A stretch of 18,646 nucleotides of DNA from Helicobacteraceae bacterium (GCA_015489055.1 WFMO01000116.1:1-18646); one strand, 5' to 3'. Counted from the stretch's first letter, positions 1 to 9,461 are shown. Made by a program: numbers and translations. Notes: generated by a model from the sequence alone, not told the origin.

Positions 1-1964
1 ACGCAACTTTTAAAGAGAGCATGCCAAAAGATGCTTATGCTATGTGGAATAAGTTAAATAAGTCACTTATTGGAACAACTTCCGGCAGCGAAATGCTAGA
101 TTGTACATCTTGTGGCGAATGTGCGTCTGTTTGTCCTGTCGGCGCGTTAGTAGATACTCATTTTATGTATAAATCAAACGCATGGGAGCTTCGACAAATT
201 CCTGCGACATGCGGACATTGTAGTGCTGGATGCCATATCAATTATGATGTAAAACATACAGATATCTCAAATTCAGATGATAAAATTTACCGTGTTATGA
301 ATGAATGGAATTATGTTTCACTTTGCGGTGCAGGCAGATATGGCTTTGATTATCAAAATGATGTTAAGCAAAAAGATAAACAAGCTTTTGATAGGGCTAT
401 TGAGGCTTTTAAAAGAGCAGACAGCATTAGATTTACATCAATGATAACTAATGAAGAAGCATCGATACTGCAAAATCTAAAAGAGAAATTTGGCTATAAA
501 CTCATAAACAAAGATGCAAAAGATTTTAAGTTGTTTATTGACCAGTACAGCAAGATAAGCGGCACATCTTTGTATGGCAGTGATTTAAAGCAGGTGCATT
601 CATCAAATTTTGTCGTCTCTGTCGGGACTGCATTAAAAACAGACAATCCTGTTGCAAGATATGCATTTAATAACTCTATCGTCATGAACAAAGGTGCCGG
701 TTTATATTTTCATCCTGTTAAAGATCCGATTATCAACGGTATAGGTAAAAATGTTATGAGTATAAATCATGCTCCATTAACCGAAGAAGCGGTTTTATAT
801 CTTTTACTTGATTTGTTTGCCGATAAAGAGCAGTTACCTCAAGAGCTAAAAGACTATTTAGCATCTTTTCATTCTCAAAAGACAATTACTGTTGAAGAAA
901 CAATTAAAGAGAAAGTGATCCAAACAGTTAAAGTCAAAAAGAAAAACGAAGAGACGGGTGAAGAGGAAGAGGTTGAAGAGCAAAAAAGCAAAATGGTGCC
1001 AAAAAAAGTATCCAAAGAGATTGAAGTTGATGACAATGCACTTTTGGGTATTGTAGGCGCACCTGATAATTTTACTGAAACATTAGAGAAATTCTTAAAG
1101 AAAAAGGATACCTTTTCTTTAATTGTTGGACCTGACTTATATACTCATCCAAAGTCTAATAATATTGCAAGACTTGTAGCGCTGATAGAAAAATATACAC
1201 AGTTTGAACTAGTAATGATACCGACTGCTACAAATACACTTGGAGTTTCACTGATTTGTGATTTAGATGAGAGTGCGGGAGAGTATTGTATAGGCTATAA
1301 TGATACAGGAGATTTTGTACTATCGGCTCTTGGTAGTGGAGATTTAGATATGCCTGCTATTAATCAACAAGAGGGTACATTTACCAACATAGATAAACGG
1401 GTAGTGCCAACTAATGCCGCACTTGCTTATAAAGGATATGAGCTAAACGATATTGCTAACGCACTTGGAATTAAAGCGGATCTTACGATAGAATATACGC
1501 AAAAATTGCCAACAAGCAAAGGGTTTAGTAGTGTAGCTTTTGATGATTTAGATAATTTTTATAAAAATGACGGCACGCAAGTAAGGGGCTATAAGCTTGA
1601 GGTATTGAAGTTCAATCAAGACGCCAATGAGAGCGTAGAGCCATTTGGAAGCTTAAAGCTAGAAAATAGTATAATATATTTAGCAAATCCTGTTCGACAA
1701 TTTAATGCATTTACCAATAAAGCTACTAATTTGCATGAAAAAGCAGGTATTTATATGAGTGAATGCGCATTAACAGAGTATGGTTTTAAAGATGGAGAAA
1801 GTGTTATCATAGAGACCGAATTTGGAACTTTACAAACAGTTGTGGTTTTTAGTAATAAAATTGATGGGACGATTTCATTGCTACCTACTTTTGATTTAGA
1901 GTTAAATTCATCCAAACTGTTTGGACACTACAGATTTGCTCAGGCAACAATAAGGGGAGTATAA
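1..1964 (+). CDS. nuoG: NADH-quinone oxidoreductase subunit G (complex I 75-kDa-type Fe-S subunit), 5' end outside window
   Basis: Large Fe-S subunit of the peripheral arm of respiratory complex I, carrying electrons toward the quinone site. The reading frame is open from base 3 with no stop. The ATG at 21 is an internal methionine, not the start, because the N-terminal 2Fe-2S ferredoxin part of NuoG is missing and must lie upstream. Numbered from that Met, C28-C31-C34-C38 form CTSCGECASVCPVGAL, whose CPVGAL cysteine matches a cluster N4 ligand. C64, C67, C71 and C102 fit the CxxCxxxC...C pattern of the extra 4Fe-4S cluster N7. The remainder is a degenerate molybdopterin-oxidoreductase-like domain, including EGTFTN near residue 455. 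Residues about 290-338 form a Lys/Glu-rich insert, probably a surface loop. The frame ends one base before nuoH, so it is co-transcribed. Family is certain; the true start cannot be seen. Confidence 0.95.
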   Translation, partial: ATFKESMPKDAYAMWNKLNKSLIGTTSGSEMLDCTSCGECASVCPVGALVDTHFMYKSNAWELRQIPATCGHCSAGCHINYDVKHTDISNSDDKIYRVMNEWNYVSLCGAGRYGFDYQNDVKQKDKQAFDRAIEAFKRADSIRFTSMITNEEASILQNLKEKFGYKLINKDAKDFKLFIDQYSKISGTSLYGSDLKQVHSSNFVVSVGTALKTDNPVARYAFNNSIVMNKGAGLYFHPVKDPIINGIGKNVMSINHAPLTEEAVLYLLLDLFADKEQLPQELKDYLASFHSQKTITVEETIKEKVIQTVKVKKKNEETGEEEEVEEQKSKMVPKKVSKEIEVDDNALLGIVGAPDNFTETLEKFLKKKDTFSLIVGPDLYTHPKSNNIARLVALIEKYTQFELVMIPTATNTLGVSLICDLDESAGEYCIGYNDTGDFVLSALGSGDLDMPAINQQEGTFTNIDKRVVPTNAALAYKGYELNDIANALGIKADLTIEYTQKLPTSKGFSSVAFDDLDNFYKNDGTQVRGYKLEVLKFNQDANESVEPFGSLKLENSIIYLANPVRQFNAFTNKATNLHEKAGIYMSECALTEYGFKDGESVIIETEFGTLQTVVVFSNKIDGTISLLPTFDLELNSSKLFGHYRFAQATIRGV

Positions 1965-1965
1965 A

Positions 1966-2955
1966 ATGGGAATAGATTATATTATCGCGACTATCATAAA
2001 AATAGTTATTGTTATGCTTGTATTTTCAGCATTAGCCGGTTTTGGAACATATTTTGAGCGTAAAATTTTAGCATTTATGCAACGCCGCTTGGGACCTATG
2101 AGTGTTGGTCCATATGGTATATTGCAAATTATGGCAGATGGGATTAAGCTCTTTACTAAAGAAGACATTATACCCACGAGTGCAGTAGATAAAATTTTTA
2201 AAATAGCACCTATAATTACAGCATCAACTGCCTTTATGGCAGCAGCAACCATACCTTTTTGGCCTGATTTTACAATTTTTGGATACAGAGTTCAGCCTAT
2301 TATAACAGATAGTTCCGTTGGACTACTGTATGTTATCGGTGTGATGGCGATTGGACTGTTTGGGGTTCTTTTAGGAGGGATGGCATCATCAAATAAGTAT
2401 TCTTTGATTTCAGCAGCACGTTCATCTGCTGTCTTTTTGTCGTATGAAGTTATTACCGGTTTAGCATTACTAGCTCCGATTATGCTTGTAGGATCTTTGT
2501 CTTTGGTTAATTTTAATGCTTACCAAGTAGGTGGAATATCTAATTGGCTTGTTTGGAAACAGCCAATGGCATTTATCTTATTTTGGATAGCTGCGTTTGC
2601 AGAGACGGGTCGTACTCCATTTCACTTAATTGCTAACGATCATGAAATAATTGATGGCTTTGGTACAGAATATTCAGGCATGAGATGGGGATTATTTTTT
2701 ATAGGTGAATATGCCAATATGTTCTTTATCTCATTTGTTATAGTTTTAGTGTTTATGGGGGGATTTGGAGATGGCAGCGTACTTAGTGCTTTAGCATTTT
2801 TAGGTAAAGTTGCATTTTTCTTTTTCTTCTTCTTATGGACAAGAGCGGCATGGCCTGATGTTAGGCCCGATCAGCTTATGTGGTTATGCTGGAAGGTATT
2901 GATGCCGTTAGCTGTCATTAATATCGTAATTACCGGCTTTGTAGTTATGTTTTAA
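1966..2955 (+). CDS. nuoH: NADH-quinone oxidoreductase subunit H
   Basis: Membrane subunit that joins the peripheral and membrane arms of complex I and forms part of the quinone-binding chamber. The 329-residue length is normal, with about eight hydrophobic helices. Recognisable motifs are ERKILAFMQRRLGP (31-44), ADGIKLFTKEDIIP (57-70), ETGRTP (213-218) and GTEYSGMRWGLFFIGEYANM (233-252). The loop that is usually PEAExEL reads IANDHEI (222-228) here. The first Glu position is Ala and the second is Asp; a related ND.EI form is what I recall for Campylobacter, so most of this is lineage divergence. The ATG follows the nuoG stop by one base and has a clear AAGGGGAG ribosome site at 1952-1959. 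Confidence 0.97.
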   Translation: MGIDYIIATIIKIVIVMLVFSALAGFGTYFERKILAFMQRRLGPMSVGPYGILQIMADGIKLFTKEDIIPTSAVDKIFKIAPIITASTAFMAAATIPFWPDFTIFGYRVQPIITDSSVGLLYVIGVMAIGLFGVLLGGMASSNKYSLISAARSSAVFLSYEVITGLALLAPIMLVGSLSLVNFNAYQVGGISNWLVWKQPMAFILFWIAAFAETGRTPFHLIANDHEIIDGFGTEYSGMRWGLFFIGEYANMFFISFVIVLVFMGGFGDGSVLSALAFLGKVAFFFFFFLWTRAAWPDVRPDQLMWLCWKVLMPLAVINIVITGFVVMF

Positions 2956-2964
2956 GGGGGTATT

Positions 2965-3579
2965 ATGAGTATAGAACAATTTAAAAATAGAAATATATCT
3001 GATGACTATTATTTAGTAGATATAGATGATTATCCAACTACTAATCTTGGTAAGTTTACAAGAGCTATTAAGCGTACATTTAAAGCAGAACTTCTGGTAG
3101 GTTTATGGGTCGTAATGCGAGAAATGCTTAAATTTAATATCCATACGGTACAGTATCCAAAAGAAAAACTACCAATCGGACCTCGTTATCGTGCGGTTCA
3201 TGAGATGAAGAGGCTGTGGGAATCGGGAACAGAGCGTTGTATCGGATGTGGTTTGTGTGAAAAAATATGTATTTCTGATTGTATTCGCATGGATACGAAA
3301 ATTGACGAAGAATCTCGAAAAGAGGTTAGCGAGTACAGTATTAATCTTGGCAGATGTATATTTTGTGGATACTGTGCTGAGGTTTGTCCGGAATTAGCTA
3401 TTACTCATGGCGGGAGATATGAAAATGCATCTGAACAAAGGGCACACTTTATCATGTATGATGATATGTTGACTCCTATGGATATGCTAAAAGCAGGAGC
3501 ACAAAAAGAATTTGAAGGCTTTGGTGCAATTACCCCACATGAAGATGAGAGTGTTAAAAAAACACCTCTGTCTTATTAA
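2965..3579 (+). CDS. nuoI: NADH-quinone oxidoreductase subunit I (2x[4Fe-4S])
   Basis: Ferredoxin-like subunit of complex I with two 4Fe-4S clusters (N6a and N6b), passing electrons to the last cluster in NuoB. Two cysteine motifs are visible: C92, C95, C98, C102 in CIGCGLCEKIC and C131, C134, C137, C141 in CIFCGYCAEVCP. In the first motif the usual Cys-Pro is replaced by Cys-Ile followed by an additional Cys (CISDC, C106); I recall the same form in Campylobacter NuoI. At 204 residues it is longer than the ~180 of E. coli NuoI, with an extended N-terminus and an acidic C-terminal tail. A strong AAGGGGG site precedes the ATG, nine bases after the nuoH stop. Confidence 0.96.
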   Translation: MSIEQFKNRNISDDYYLVDIDDYPTTNLGKFTRAIKRTFKAELLVGLWVVMREMLKFNIHTVQYPKEKLPIGPRYRAVHEMKRLWESGTERCIGCGLCEKICISDCIRMDTKIDEESRKEVSEYSINLGRCIFCGYCAEVCPELAITHGGRYENASEQRAHFIMYDDMLTPMDMLKAGAQKEFEGFGAITPHEDESVKKTPLSY

Positions 3580-3588
3580 GGAGAGATT

Positions 3589-4161
3589 ATGTTTGAAGCG
3601 ATAGCATTTTATATATTTTCAATTTTGACTATTATCATGTTTTATATTACGATATCTACTAAGCAGCCGTTATACGCATTAACTTCGCTAGGCGCTGGGA
3701 TGATACTTATATCGGGATTCTTTTTTATGTTGGGGGCCGACTTTTTGGGTGTGGTTCAGATTATTGTATATACGGGTGCCATTATGGCTTTGTATGCTTT
3801 TGGTATGATGTTTTTTAATACAACTAAAGAGATTCAAGAGCCACGGCATGATTCTGGTGCTGTTGTGACATTATCTACTGTTGCTGCTATACTTGTGATT
3901 ATGATTTTTGTAGGGCCAATTATAGGAGATAAAATGGTATCTTTATACCCACCTCTGCAAGGTGCTACAAATACCCAGTCTATAGGAATGGTATTGTTTA
4001 CTAAGTATCTAGTGCCGTTTGAACTTGCCGCCATAATGCTTTTAGTTGCCATGGTTGCCGGCATAGTGCTTGCGGGTAAAAAAATGGATAGGTCACTTAC
4101 GTTGATGACAGAAGAAGAGATTGCTATGGAACAAGAAGCTAAAAACAAGGTGTTAGTATGA
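3589..4161 (+). CDS. nuoJ: NADH-quinone oxidoreductase subunit J
   Basis: Small membrane-arm subunit of complex I, part of the central proton-transfer axis beside NuoH, NuoK and NuoA. It has 190 residues and five predicted hydrophobic helices. The third helix carries the family hallmark QIIVYTGAIMALYAFGMM (57-74), including the conserved Tyr-x-Gly-Ala segment. The C-terminus is a charged Glu/Lys tail. An AAGGAGAG site overlaps and follows the nuoI stop. The gene ends in a 4-base ATGA overlap with nuoK, typical of translational coupling. Confidence 0.95.
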   Translation: MFEAIAFYIFSILTIIMFYITISTKQPLYALTSLGAGMILISGFFFMLGADFLGVVQIIVYTGAIMALYAFGMMFFNTTKEIQEPRHDSGAVVTLSTVAAILVIMIFVGPIIGDKMVSLYPPLQGATNTQSIGMVLFTKYLVPFELAAIMLLVAMVAGIVLAGKKMDRSLTLMTEEEIAMEQEAKNKVLV

Positions 4162-4466
4162 TGAGCATTGGGTTGGGGCACTATTTAATTTTATCTATTA
4201 TTTTATTTGCCATAGGTTTGGTGGGGGTTATGAGGAGAAAAAATCTATTACTGCTTTTTTTCTCTACAGAAATTTTATTAAATTCGGTAAATATTGGCTT
4301 TGTGGCAATATCGCATTTTCATCATGATCTTACAGGTCAGATGTTTGCTCTATTTATTATAGCTGTTGCTGCTTCAGAAGTTGCAGTTGGATTAGGATTA
4401 TTGATTGTTTGGTATAAAAGACAAAATAATATTAATCTTGATCAGATGAATTCGATGAAGGGGTAA
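4158..4466 (+). CDS. nuoK: NADH-quinone oxidoreductase subunit K
   Basis: Three-helix membrane subunit of complex I homologous to MrpC. Two buried glutamates needed for proton transfer are present in their usual places: E38 in FFSTEILLN and E74 in AVAASEVAVGLGL. The length of 102 residues is normal. Two adjacent in-frame ATG codons (4158 and 4161) are possible starts. AAGG at 4147-4150 suits 4158 slightly better, and either start overlaps or abuts the nuoJ stop. It is followed after two bases by nuoL. Confidence 0.96.
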   Translation: MMSIGLGHYLILSIILFAIGLVGVMRRKNLLLLFFSTEILLNSVNIGFVAISHFHHDLTGQMFALFIIAVAASEVAVGLGLLIVWYKRQNNINLDQMNSMKG

Positions 4467-4468
4467 TT

Positions 4469-6379
4469 ATGGAATTTTATTTATATGTAGCATTGTTTGC
4501 GCCACTTGTCGGATCTTTGTTTTCAGCTTTGTTTACAGCCAAAAAGGCCAATAAGATCACTGGGTATGTTGCGTCATTTTTGTTATTTGTTTCATTTGTG
4601 GCAAGTGGCATATTACTTTATGATGTTTGGCACGGTGGAAGCGTTCATGTTCATCTTATGACTTGGATTAATACGGGAGGGCTATATATCCCGTTTGGGT
4701 TTATTGTTGATAATATTTCTGTTACTATGATGATGGTGGTAACAACCGTTTCAATGCTCGTTCATATTTATTCAATCGGCTATATGGATCATGACGAAGG
4801 ATTTAATAGATTTTTTTCATACCTCTCAGCGTTTGTTTTTTCAATGATGATATTGGTTATGAGTGATAATTTTGCCGGTTTGTTTATAGGTTGGGAAGGT
4901 GTCGGTCTTTGTTCGTGGTTACTAATAGGATTTTGGTATCATAAGGAGAGTGCAAGTTGGGCGGCAAATGAAGCTTTTATAATGAATAGAATAGCTGATG
5001 TTGGAATGCTGATAGGCATTTTTATGATTTACTATACTACAGGGTCACTTCAGTATGATAAAGTTTTTGCCGCATTGCCATCAGCTAGCCCTTATGTCGT
5101 TACTTTGATAGGTTCGCTTTTATTTATAGGAGCTATGGGTAAATCTGCACAGTTTCCGCTTCATACATGGTTAGCCGACGCTATGGAGGGTCCAACCCCG
5201 GTATCTGCATTGATACATGCAGCGACAATGGTTACAGCAGGAGTATTTTTAATTATAAGATCGCATGCTCTTTATCAGATGATTCCAAATGTAGGGGAAT
5301 TTATAGCTAGTCTTGGTGCATTTGTTGCAATTTTTGCAGCTTCAATGGCGCTTGTTAATCGTGATATTAAGCGCATTGTTGCATATTCCACCCTCTCACA
5401 GCTTGGATATATGTTTGTTGCAGCTGGTTTGGGGGCATACTGGATAGCGTTGTTTCATTTGGTGGCTCACGCATTTTTTAAATCTCTTTTATTTTTAGGT
5501 GCGGGAAATGTTATGCATGCCATGGATGATGAACTGGATCCCTTTAAAATGGGTGGTCTTGGCAAAAAGATGAAATGGACGCTCATTTTAATGGTCATTG
5601 CTTCCATGGCATTAGCCGGATTAGTACCATTTGCAGGTTTCTTTTCAAAAGATCCAATCATAGAAGCAAGTTTTGTCAGTCATCATTATATTATTTATGC
5701 GACGATATGGATAACTGCGGGACTCACTGCATTTTATTCATTTAGAATGATTGGGCTTGTATTTTTTGGAGAAGAGAGATATAAAATATTTGGTTTTCAT
5801 CCACATGAGGCATATAGATTTATGTTGCTTGCTATGGCACCGCTTGGTATTTTATCTATTATAATTGGCTTTTTTAGAACTCCCTTTTATAATTTTATTA
5901 CTAATATACTACCGTCAACTATCTATGAGGTTCATCCCGAAGCTTTGGCCTGGGGTATGAATATAGCAACTCAGGCTCTTGTTGTTTTGTTTATCTGGTA
6001 TCCATGGCAAAAATATGCAAAATTCAAGGGAGCAGACAAAGTGTTTGAACAGCATTTTATTTATAAGCTACTGTTTAACCAATATTATATACCAAATTTT
6101 TATAACAAATGCATCGTTGTTCCTTATACAAGAGTATCAAACTTCTTTTGGATGAGCATTGATTTAAAAATTGTTGATGCAACAGTTGACTTAATCGCAA
6201 ATACACTATATAAAACCGGTAAAAAAACAAGATATGTTCAAGATGGCAATTTGTCTTCTATGTTGAAGTGGATGGTCTTTGGTCTGGTCTTTTTACTGTT
6301 GATGGCGGTTGCCTATGGGTTAGCATTTGAATATCCATCAAAAATAGCCGAAATCTTACTTAACTTAGGGGTACATTAA
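4469..6379 (+). CDS. nuoL: NADH-quinone oxidoreductase subunit L (distal proton pump)
   Basis: Distal antiporter-like proton-pumping subunit of complex I, with the long lateral helix. It has 636 residues and many hydrophobic helices. Key ionisable residues are in place: E143 in FIGWEGVGLCSWLLIGFWY, K225 in GAMGKSAQFPLHTWLADAM, and the HAATMVTAGV stretch of the seventh helix. A conserved discontinuous-helix segment reads NRDIKRIVAYSTLSQLGYM. The C-terminal region ends in a final transmembrane anchor (LKWMVFGLVFLLLMAVAYG). The AAGGGG site lies just before the ATG. The stop shares one base with the nuoM start. Confidence 0.97.
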   Translation: MEFYLYVALFAPLVGSLFSALFTAKKANKITGYVASFLLFVSFVASGILLYDVWHGGSVHVHLMTWINTGGLYIPFGFIVDNISVTMMMVVTTVSMLVHIYSIGYMDHDEGFNRFFSYLSAFVFSMMILVMSDNFAGLFIGWEGVGLCSWLLIGFWYHKESASWAANEAFIMNRIADVGMLIGIFMIYYTTGSLQYDKVFAALPSASPYVVTLIGSLLFIGAMGKSAQFPLHTWLADAMEGPTPVSALIHAATMVTAGVFLIIRSHALYQMIPNVGEFIASLGAFVAIFAASMALVNRDIKRIVAYSTLSQLGYMFVAAGLGAYWIALFHLVAHAFFKSLLFLGAGNVMHAMDDELDPFKMGGLGKKMKWTLILMVIASMALAGLVPFAGFFSKDPIIEASFVSHHYIIYATIWITAGLTAFYSFRMIGLVFFGEERYKIFGFHPHEAYRFMLLAMAPLGILSIIIGFFRTPFYNFITNILPSTIYEVHPEALAWGMNIATQALVVLFIWYPWQKYAKFKGADKVFEQHFIYKLLFNQYYIPNFYNKCIVVPYTRVSNFFWMSIDLKIVDATVDLIANTLYKTGKKTRYVQDGNLSSMLKWMVFGLVFLLLMAVAYGLAFEYPSKIAEILLNLGVH

Positions 6380-7929
6380 TGCAAGATTATATATTATCTA
6401 TTGTTATATTTTTTCCGGCAGTAGCAGCTATTTTCGGATTTATTATCAATAAAAACAGCATGAGGGCTTATGGTGTAGCAGTTGGTGTTATTGAGTTTAT
6501 TTTATCTCTTGATCTATGGTGGATATATAATCCGAATATAGCCGGGTTTCAGCTAATTGAAAAGATTCCCGTAATTGCGAGTTTTGGTATAAATTATCAA
6601 GTTGGGATGAATGGTATTTCACTATTTATTGTGATTATGGCGTCATTTTTTACTATGATTGGTATAGCTTCATTGACTCCTACCAAAAATATCAAGAATA
6701 TGATTATAACATTACTGCTTTTACAAATGACTATGGCTGGTGTATTTTTGGCTCTTGATGCAATGCTGTTTTATGCTTTTTGGGAATTTTCGTTAGTGCC
6801 TATGCTGTATATTATTGGTGCATGGGGTGGACCTTTACGAATATATGCTTCAGTAAAATTCTTTTTATACACGTTTACCGGGTCTTTGATTATGCTGGTA
6901 GGTTTGCTTTTTATGGCATATTTTTACTATCAAACAACTGGAGTATGGAGTTTTTCTATACCTGATTGGTACAATCTTGTGCTGCCACTTAATTACCAGA
7001 TTTGGCTTTTTATAGCATTTTTTATAGGCTTTGCCGTCAAAGTACCAATGTTTCCGTTTCATACTTGGCTTCCTTATGCCCACGGTCAAGCACCAACGAT
7101 AGGCTCTGTTATTCTAGCTGCTATTTTACTCAAGATGGGTACATACGCTTTTATTCTATTTTCATTGCCGATGTTCCCTGATGCATCGAAATATTTTGTT
7201 TATCCAATAGCGATATTATCATTAATTATGATTATATATACTGCTATGGTTGCGTATGCTCAAAAGGATTTGAAACAGGTTGTTGCATATAGTTCAATAT
7301 CGCATATGGGGATTATTATTCTTGGTATTTTTTCATTAAATATCATAGGTATTTCAGGCTCTGTTTTTCTGATGATAGCTCATGGTATTGTTTCGGGCGC
7401 ATTGTTTTTACTAGTCGGTGTAATTTATGACAGACGACATACAAAAATGATGAATGAATTTGGTGGTTTGGCTCACGTTATGCCAAGGTATGCTACTATT
7501 TTTGGTATTATAATGATGGCATCTGTCGGAATGCCACTAACTATTAACTTCATAGGAGAGTTTTTAAGTTTACTTGGATTTTTTAAAGAATCGCATACTT
7601 TGGCTATCATAGCTGTTTTTGCGATAGTAGTAGGAGCTATTTATATGCTTACGTCATATAAAAAAGTCTTTTTTGGTAATATAACAAATGAGGCGAATAG
7701 ACACTTGCCAGATATTAATGCTAGAGAATTATTAGCATTAATACCTCTTGTTATTATAGCTATATGGTTGGGTGTTTATCCAAATCCAATATTAAGACCT
7801 ATAACAAAAAGCGTGACACATATTGTAGAGATAATGCATGATAAAGAAGCGCAAGCCGGCAGATTGTCACTTGTTAGTAACCCTGAGAAATTAGCACTTG
7901 CAAGTCAAGCAACAAGGGAGGTAAGATAA
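6379..7929 (+). CDS. nuoM: NADH-quinone oxidoreductase subunit M (proton pump)
   Basis: Middle antiporter-like proton-pumping subunit of complex I. It has 516 residues and about 14 hydrophobic helices. Visible functional residues are E136 in FYAFWEFSLVPMLYIIGAWG, K221 in FAVKVPMFPFHTWLPYAH and the Lys in LLKMGTYAF (K252). The sequence KDLKQVVAYSSISHMG marks the second half of the channel. The motif normally WLPDAH is WLPYAH here, which I recall also in Campylobacter. The C-terminus has a hydrophilic tail of about 30 residues (ending ATREVR). Start and stop each overlap the neighbour by one base, implying coupled translation. Confidence 0.97.
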   Translation: MQDYILSIVIFFPAVAAIFGFIINKNSMRAYGVAVGVIEFILSLDLWWIYNPNIAGFQLIEKIPVIASFGINYQVGMNGISLFIVIMASFFTMIGIASLTPTKNIKNMIITLLLLQMTMAGVFLALDAMLFYAFWEFSLVPMLYIIGAWGGPLRIYASVKFFLYTFTGSLIMLVGLLFMAYFYYQTTGVWSFSIPDWYNLVLPLNYQIWLFIAFFIGFAVKVPMFPFHTWLPYAHGQAPTIGSVILAAILLKMGTYAFILFSLPMFPDASKYFVYPIAILSLIMIIYTAMVAYAQKDLKQVVAYSSISHMGIIILGIFSLNIIGISGSVFLMIAHGIVSGALFLLVGVIYDRRHTKMMNEFGGLAHVMPRYATIFGIIMMASVGMPLTINFIGEFLSLLGFFKESHTLAIIAVFAIVVGAIYMLTSYKKVFFGNITNEANRHLPDINARELLALIPLVIIAIWLGVYPNPILRPITKSVTHIVEIMHDKEAQAGRLSLVSNPEKLALASQATREVR

Positions 7930-9437
7930 TGTTAGCCCCAATTTCCTTTTCTATGCAGTCCCTAAATATTGAAACTATTGCACCTATTTTAGTAACGATT
8001 GCAGGCGGATTGTTTATTTTGATTATGGATTTATTTAAAAAAGATCTAAATAAATCGCTCTATGTAGTTATTAGTTTATTGTTTTTATTGATGTCGTTTG
8101 GGTTTTTAATTGATTTATCAGTTTTCTTTGCTGCAAACGGAACTTTTACCGGATTTTTCAATTTAGTAGTTGTTGACGGTATTTCATTAATTTCACAGTT
8201 TATTATTGTCGGGGCATCTATGTTATTTGTGCCGTTGGCATTATCATCTAAAAGATTTCACGAGTTTTCATATCCTGAATTTTTCGCACTATTTTTGTTT
8301 ATGATTGCAGGATTCCAGATCATGGTATCAACTGATAATCTCATTTTAATCTTCTTGGGACTAGAGTCTGCTTCGTTGGCCCTTTATACTCTCATCGCAC
8401 TGCATAATCGTAGTAAATCCTTTGAGGCCGCAGTGAAATATTTTACTATGGGTGCATTAGCCGCAGGATTGTATGTTTTTGGAGCTATGGTTTTGTATGC
8501 GATTACGGGATCTGTAGAGATACATCAAATTGCTTCAATTTTAGTTGCCAACCATTATATTAATTTAGCCTATGTTTTAATAGGTATAGTATTTTTATTT
8601 GCGGCGTTAGCATTTAAAGTAGCTATTATACCATTTCATACTTGGGCACCGGATGTTTATGAGGGGGCAAGCGCATCAATGGCGGGGTATATGTCTATTG
8701 TGCCTAAAATTGCCGGCTTTGTAGTCATGATGCGGCTATTTGAGTTTTTAGTCCACAGTGGCCTGCCGTGGATTGAGGTGATATTATACGCCAGCGTAGT
8801 TATCACTATGACCGCCTCAAATATTTGGGCTCTTGTTCAAACAGACGTTAAGAGAATGTTAGCTTATAGCTCTATATCTCACGCAGGATTTGTGCTTTCA
8901 GCTATATTAATTGGCACAACACAAGCAAATACAGCCTTGTTTTTATATTGGATTTTATTTACTTTTACAAACCTAGGCGCATTTAGTATGCTATGGATTT
9001 CACGTCAAAAAAATCTTGATAAATGGAAGAGTTCAGATCACCCTTATGAAAAATTTTCAGGAATGATACATACTTCACCTGTGGCAGCCGTTATTATGGG
9101 AATATTTATGCTTAGCTTAGCTGGTGTTCCTCCATTTGCGCTTTTTTGGGGTAAAATGTATATGATATCCTCAGCTGTTACCTCGGGTTTTACCGTTTTA
9201 GCTGTTATCATGGTCTTAAACTCCGCAATAGCTGCATTTTATTATTTGAAATTAATTGTTTATATGTTTATGAAAGAACCGGTATCTAATGTGCATGGTA
9301 GAATTTATACAATGAATACCTCTAAGGCTTTATCGACTGTTATAGGGGTTGCTGCGATTGTTACAATATTTGCAATTATTGTGATAAATCCGTTACTAGA
9401 AATCATTACATCATTTGTATATAATAGTGGATTTTAA
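7929..9437 (+). CDS. nuoN: NADH-quinone oxidoreductase subunit N (proton pump)
   Basis: Proximal antiporter-like proton-pumping subunit of complex I and last gene of the nuo operon. It has 502 residues and about 14 helices. Family residues visible are E146 in LIFLGLESASLALYTLIAL, K230 in LAFKVAIIPFHTWAPDVYEG and the segment QTDVKRMLAYSSISHAGFV. The ATG overlaps the last base of the nuoM stop and GGGAGG at 7916-7921 acts as ribosome site. A 24-base gap without a clear promoter or terminator separates it from the pflA-like gene, so read-through is likely. Confidence 0.97.
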   Translation: MLAPISFSMQSLNIETIAPILVTIAGGLFILIMDLFKKDLNKSLYVVISLLFLLMSFGFLIDLSVFFAANGTFTGFFNLVVVDGISLISQFIIVGASMLFVPLALSSKRFHEFSYPEFFALFLFMIAGFQIMVSTDNLILIFLGLESASLALYTLIALHNRSKSFEAAVKYFTMGALAAGLYVFGAMVLYAITGSVEIHQIASILVANHYINLAYVLIGIVFLFAALAFKVAIIPFHTWAPDVYEGASASMAGYMSIVPKIAGFVVMMRLFEFLVHSGLPWIEVILYASVVITMTASNIWALVQTDVKRMLAYSSISHAGFVLSAILIGTTQANTALFLYWILFTFTNLGAFSMLWISRQKNLDKWKSSDHPYEKFSGMIHTSPVAAVIMGIFMLSLAGVPPFALFWGKMYMISSAVTSGFTVLAVIMVLNSAIAAFYYLKLIVYMFMKEPVSNVHGRIYTMNTSKALSTVIGVAAIVTIFAIIVINPLLEIITSFVYNSGF

Positions 9438-9461
9438 TCATTAAGCAATCAAGAGGATGAG

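Noticed and set aside
21..23. ATG at 21 as the start of nuoG
   Set aside because: The frame is open to the window edge and the N-terminal 2Fe-2S domain would be missing; MPKDAYAMWNKL reads as an internal NuoG segment.
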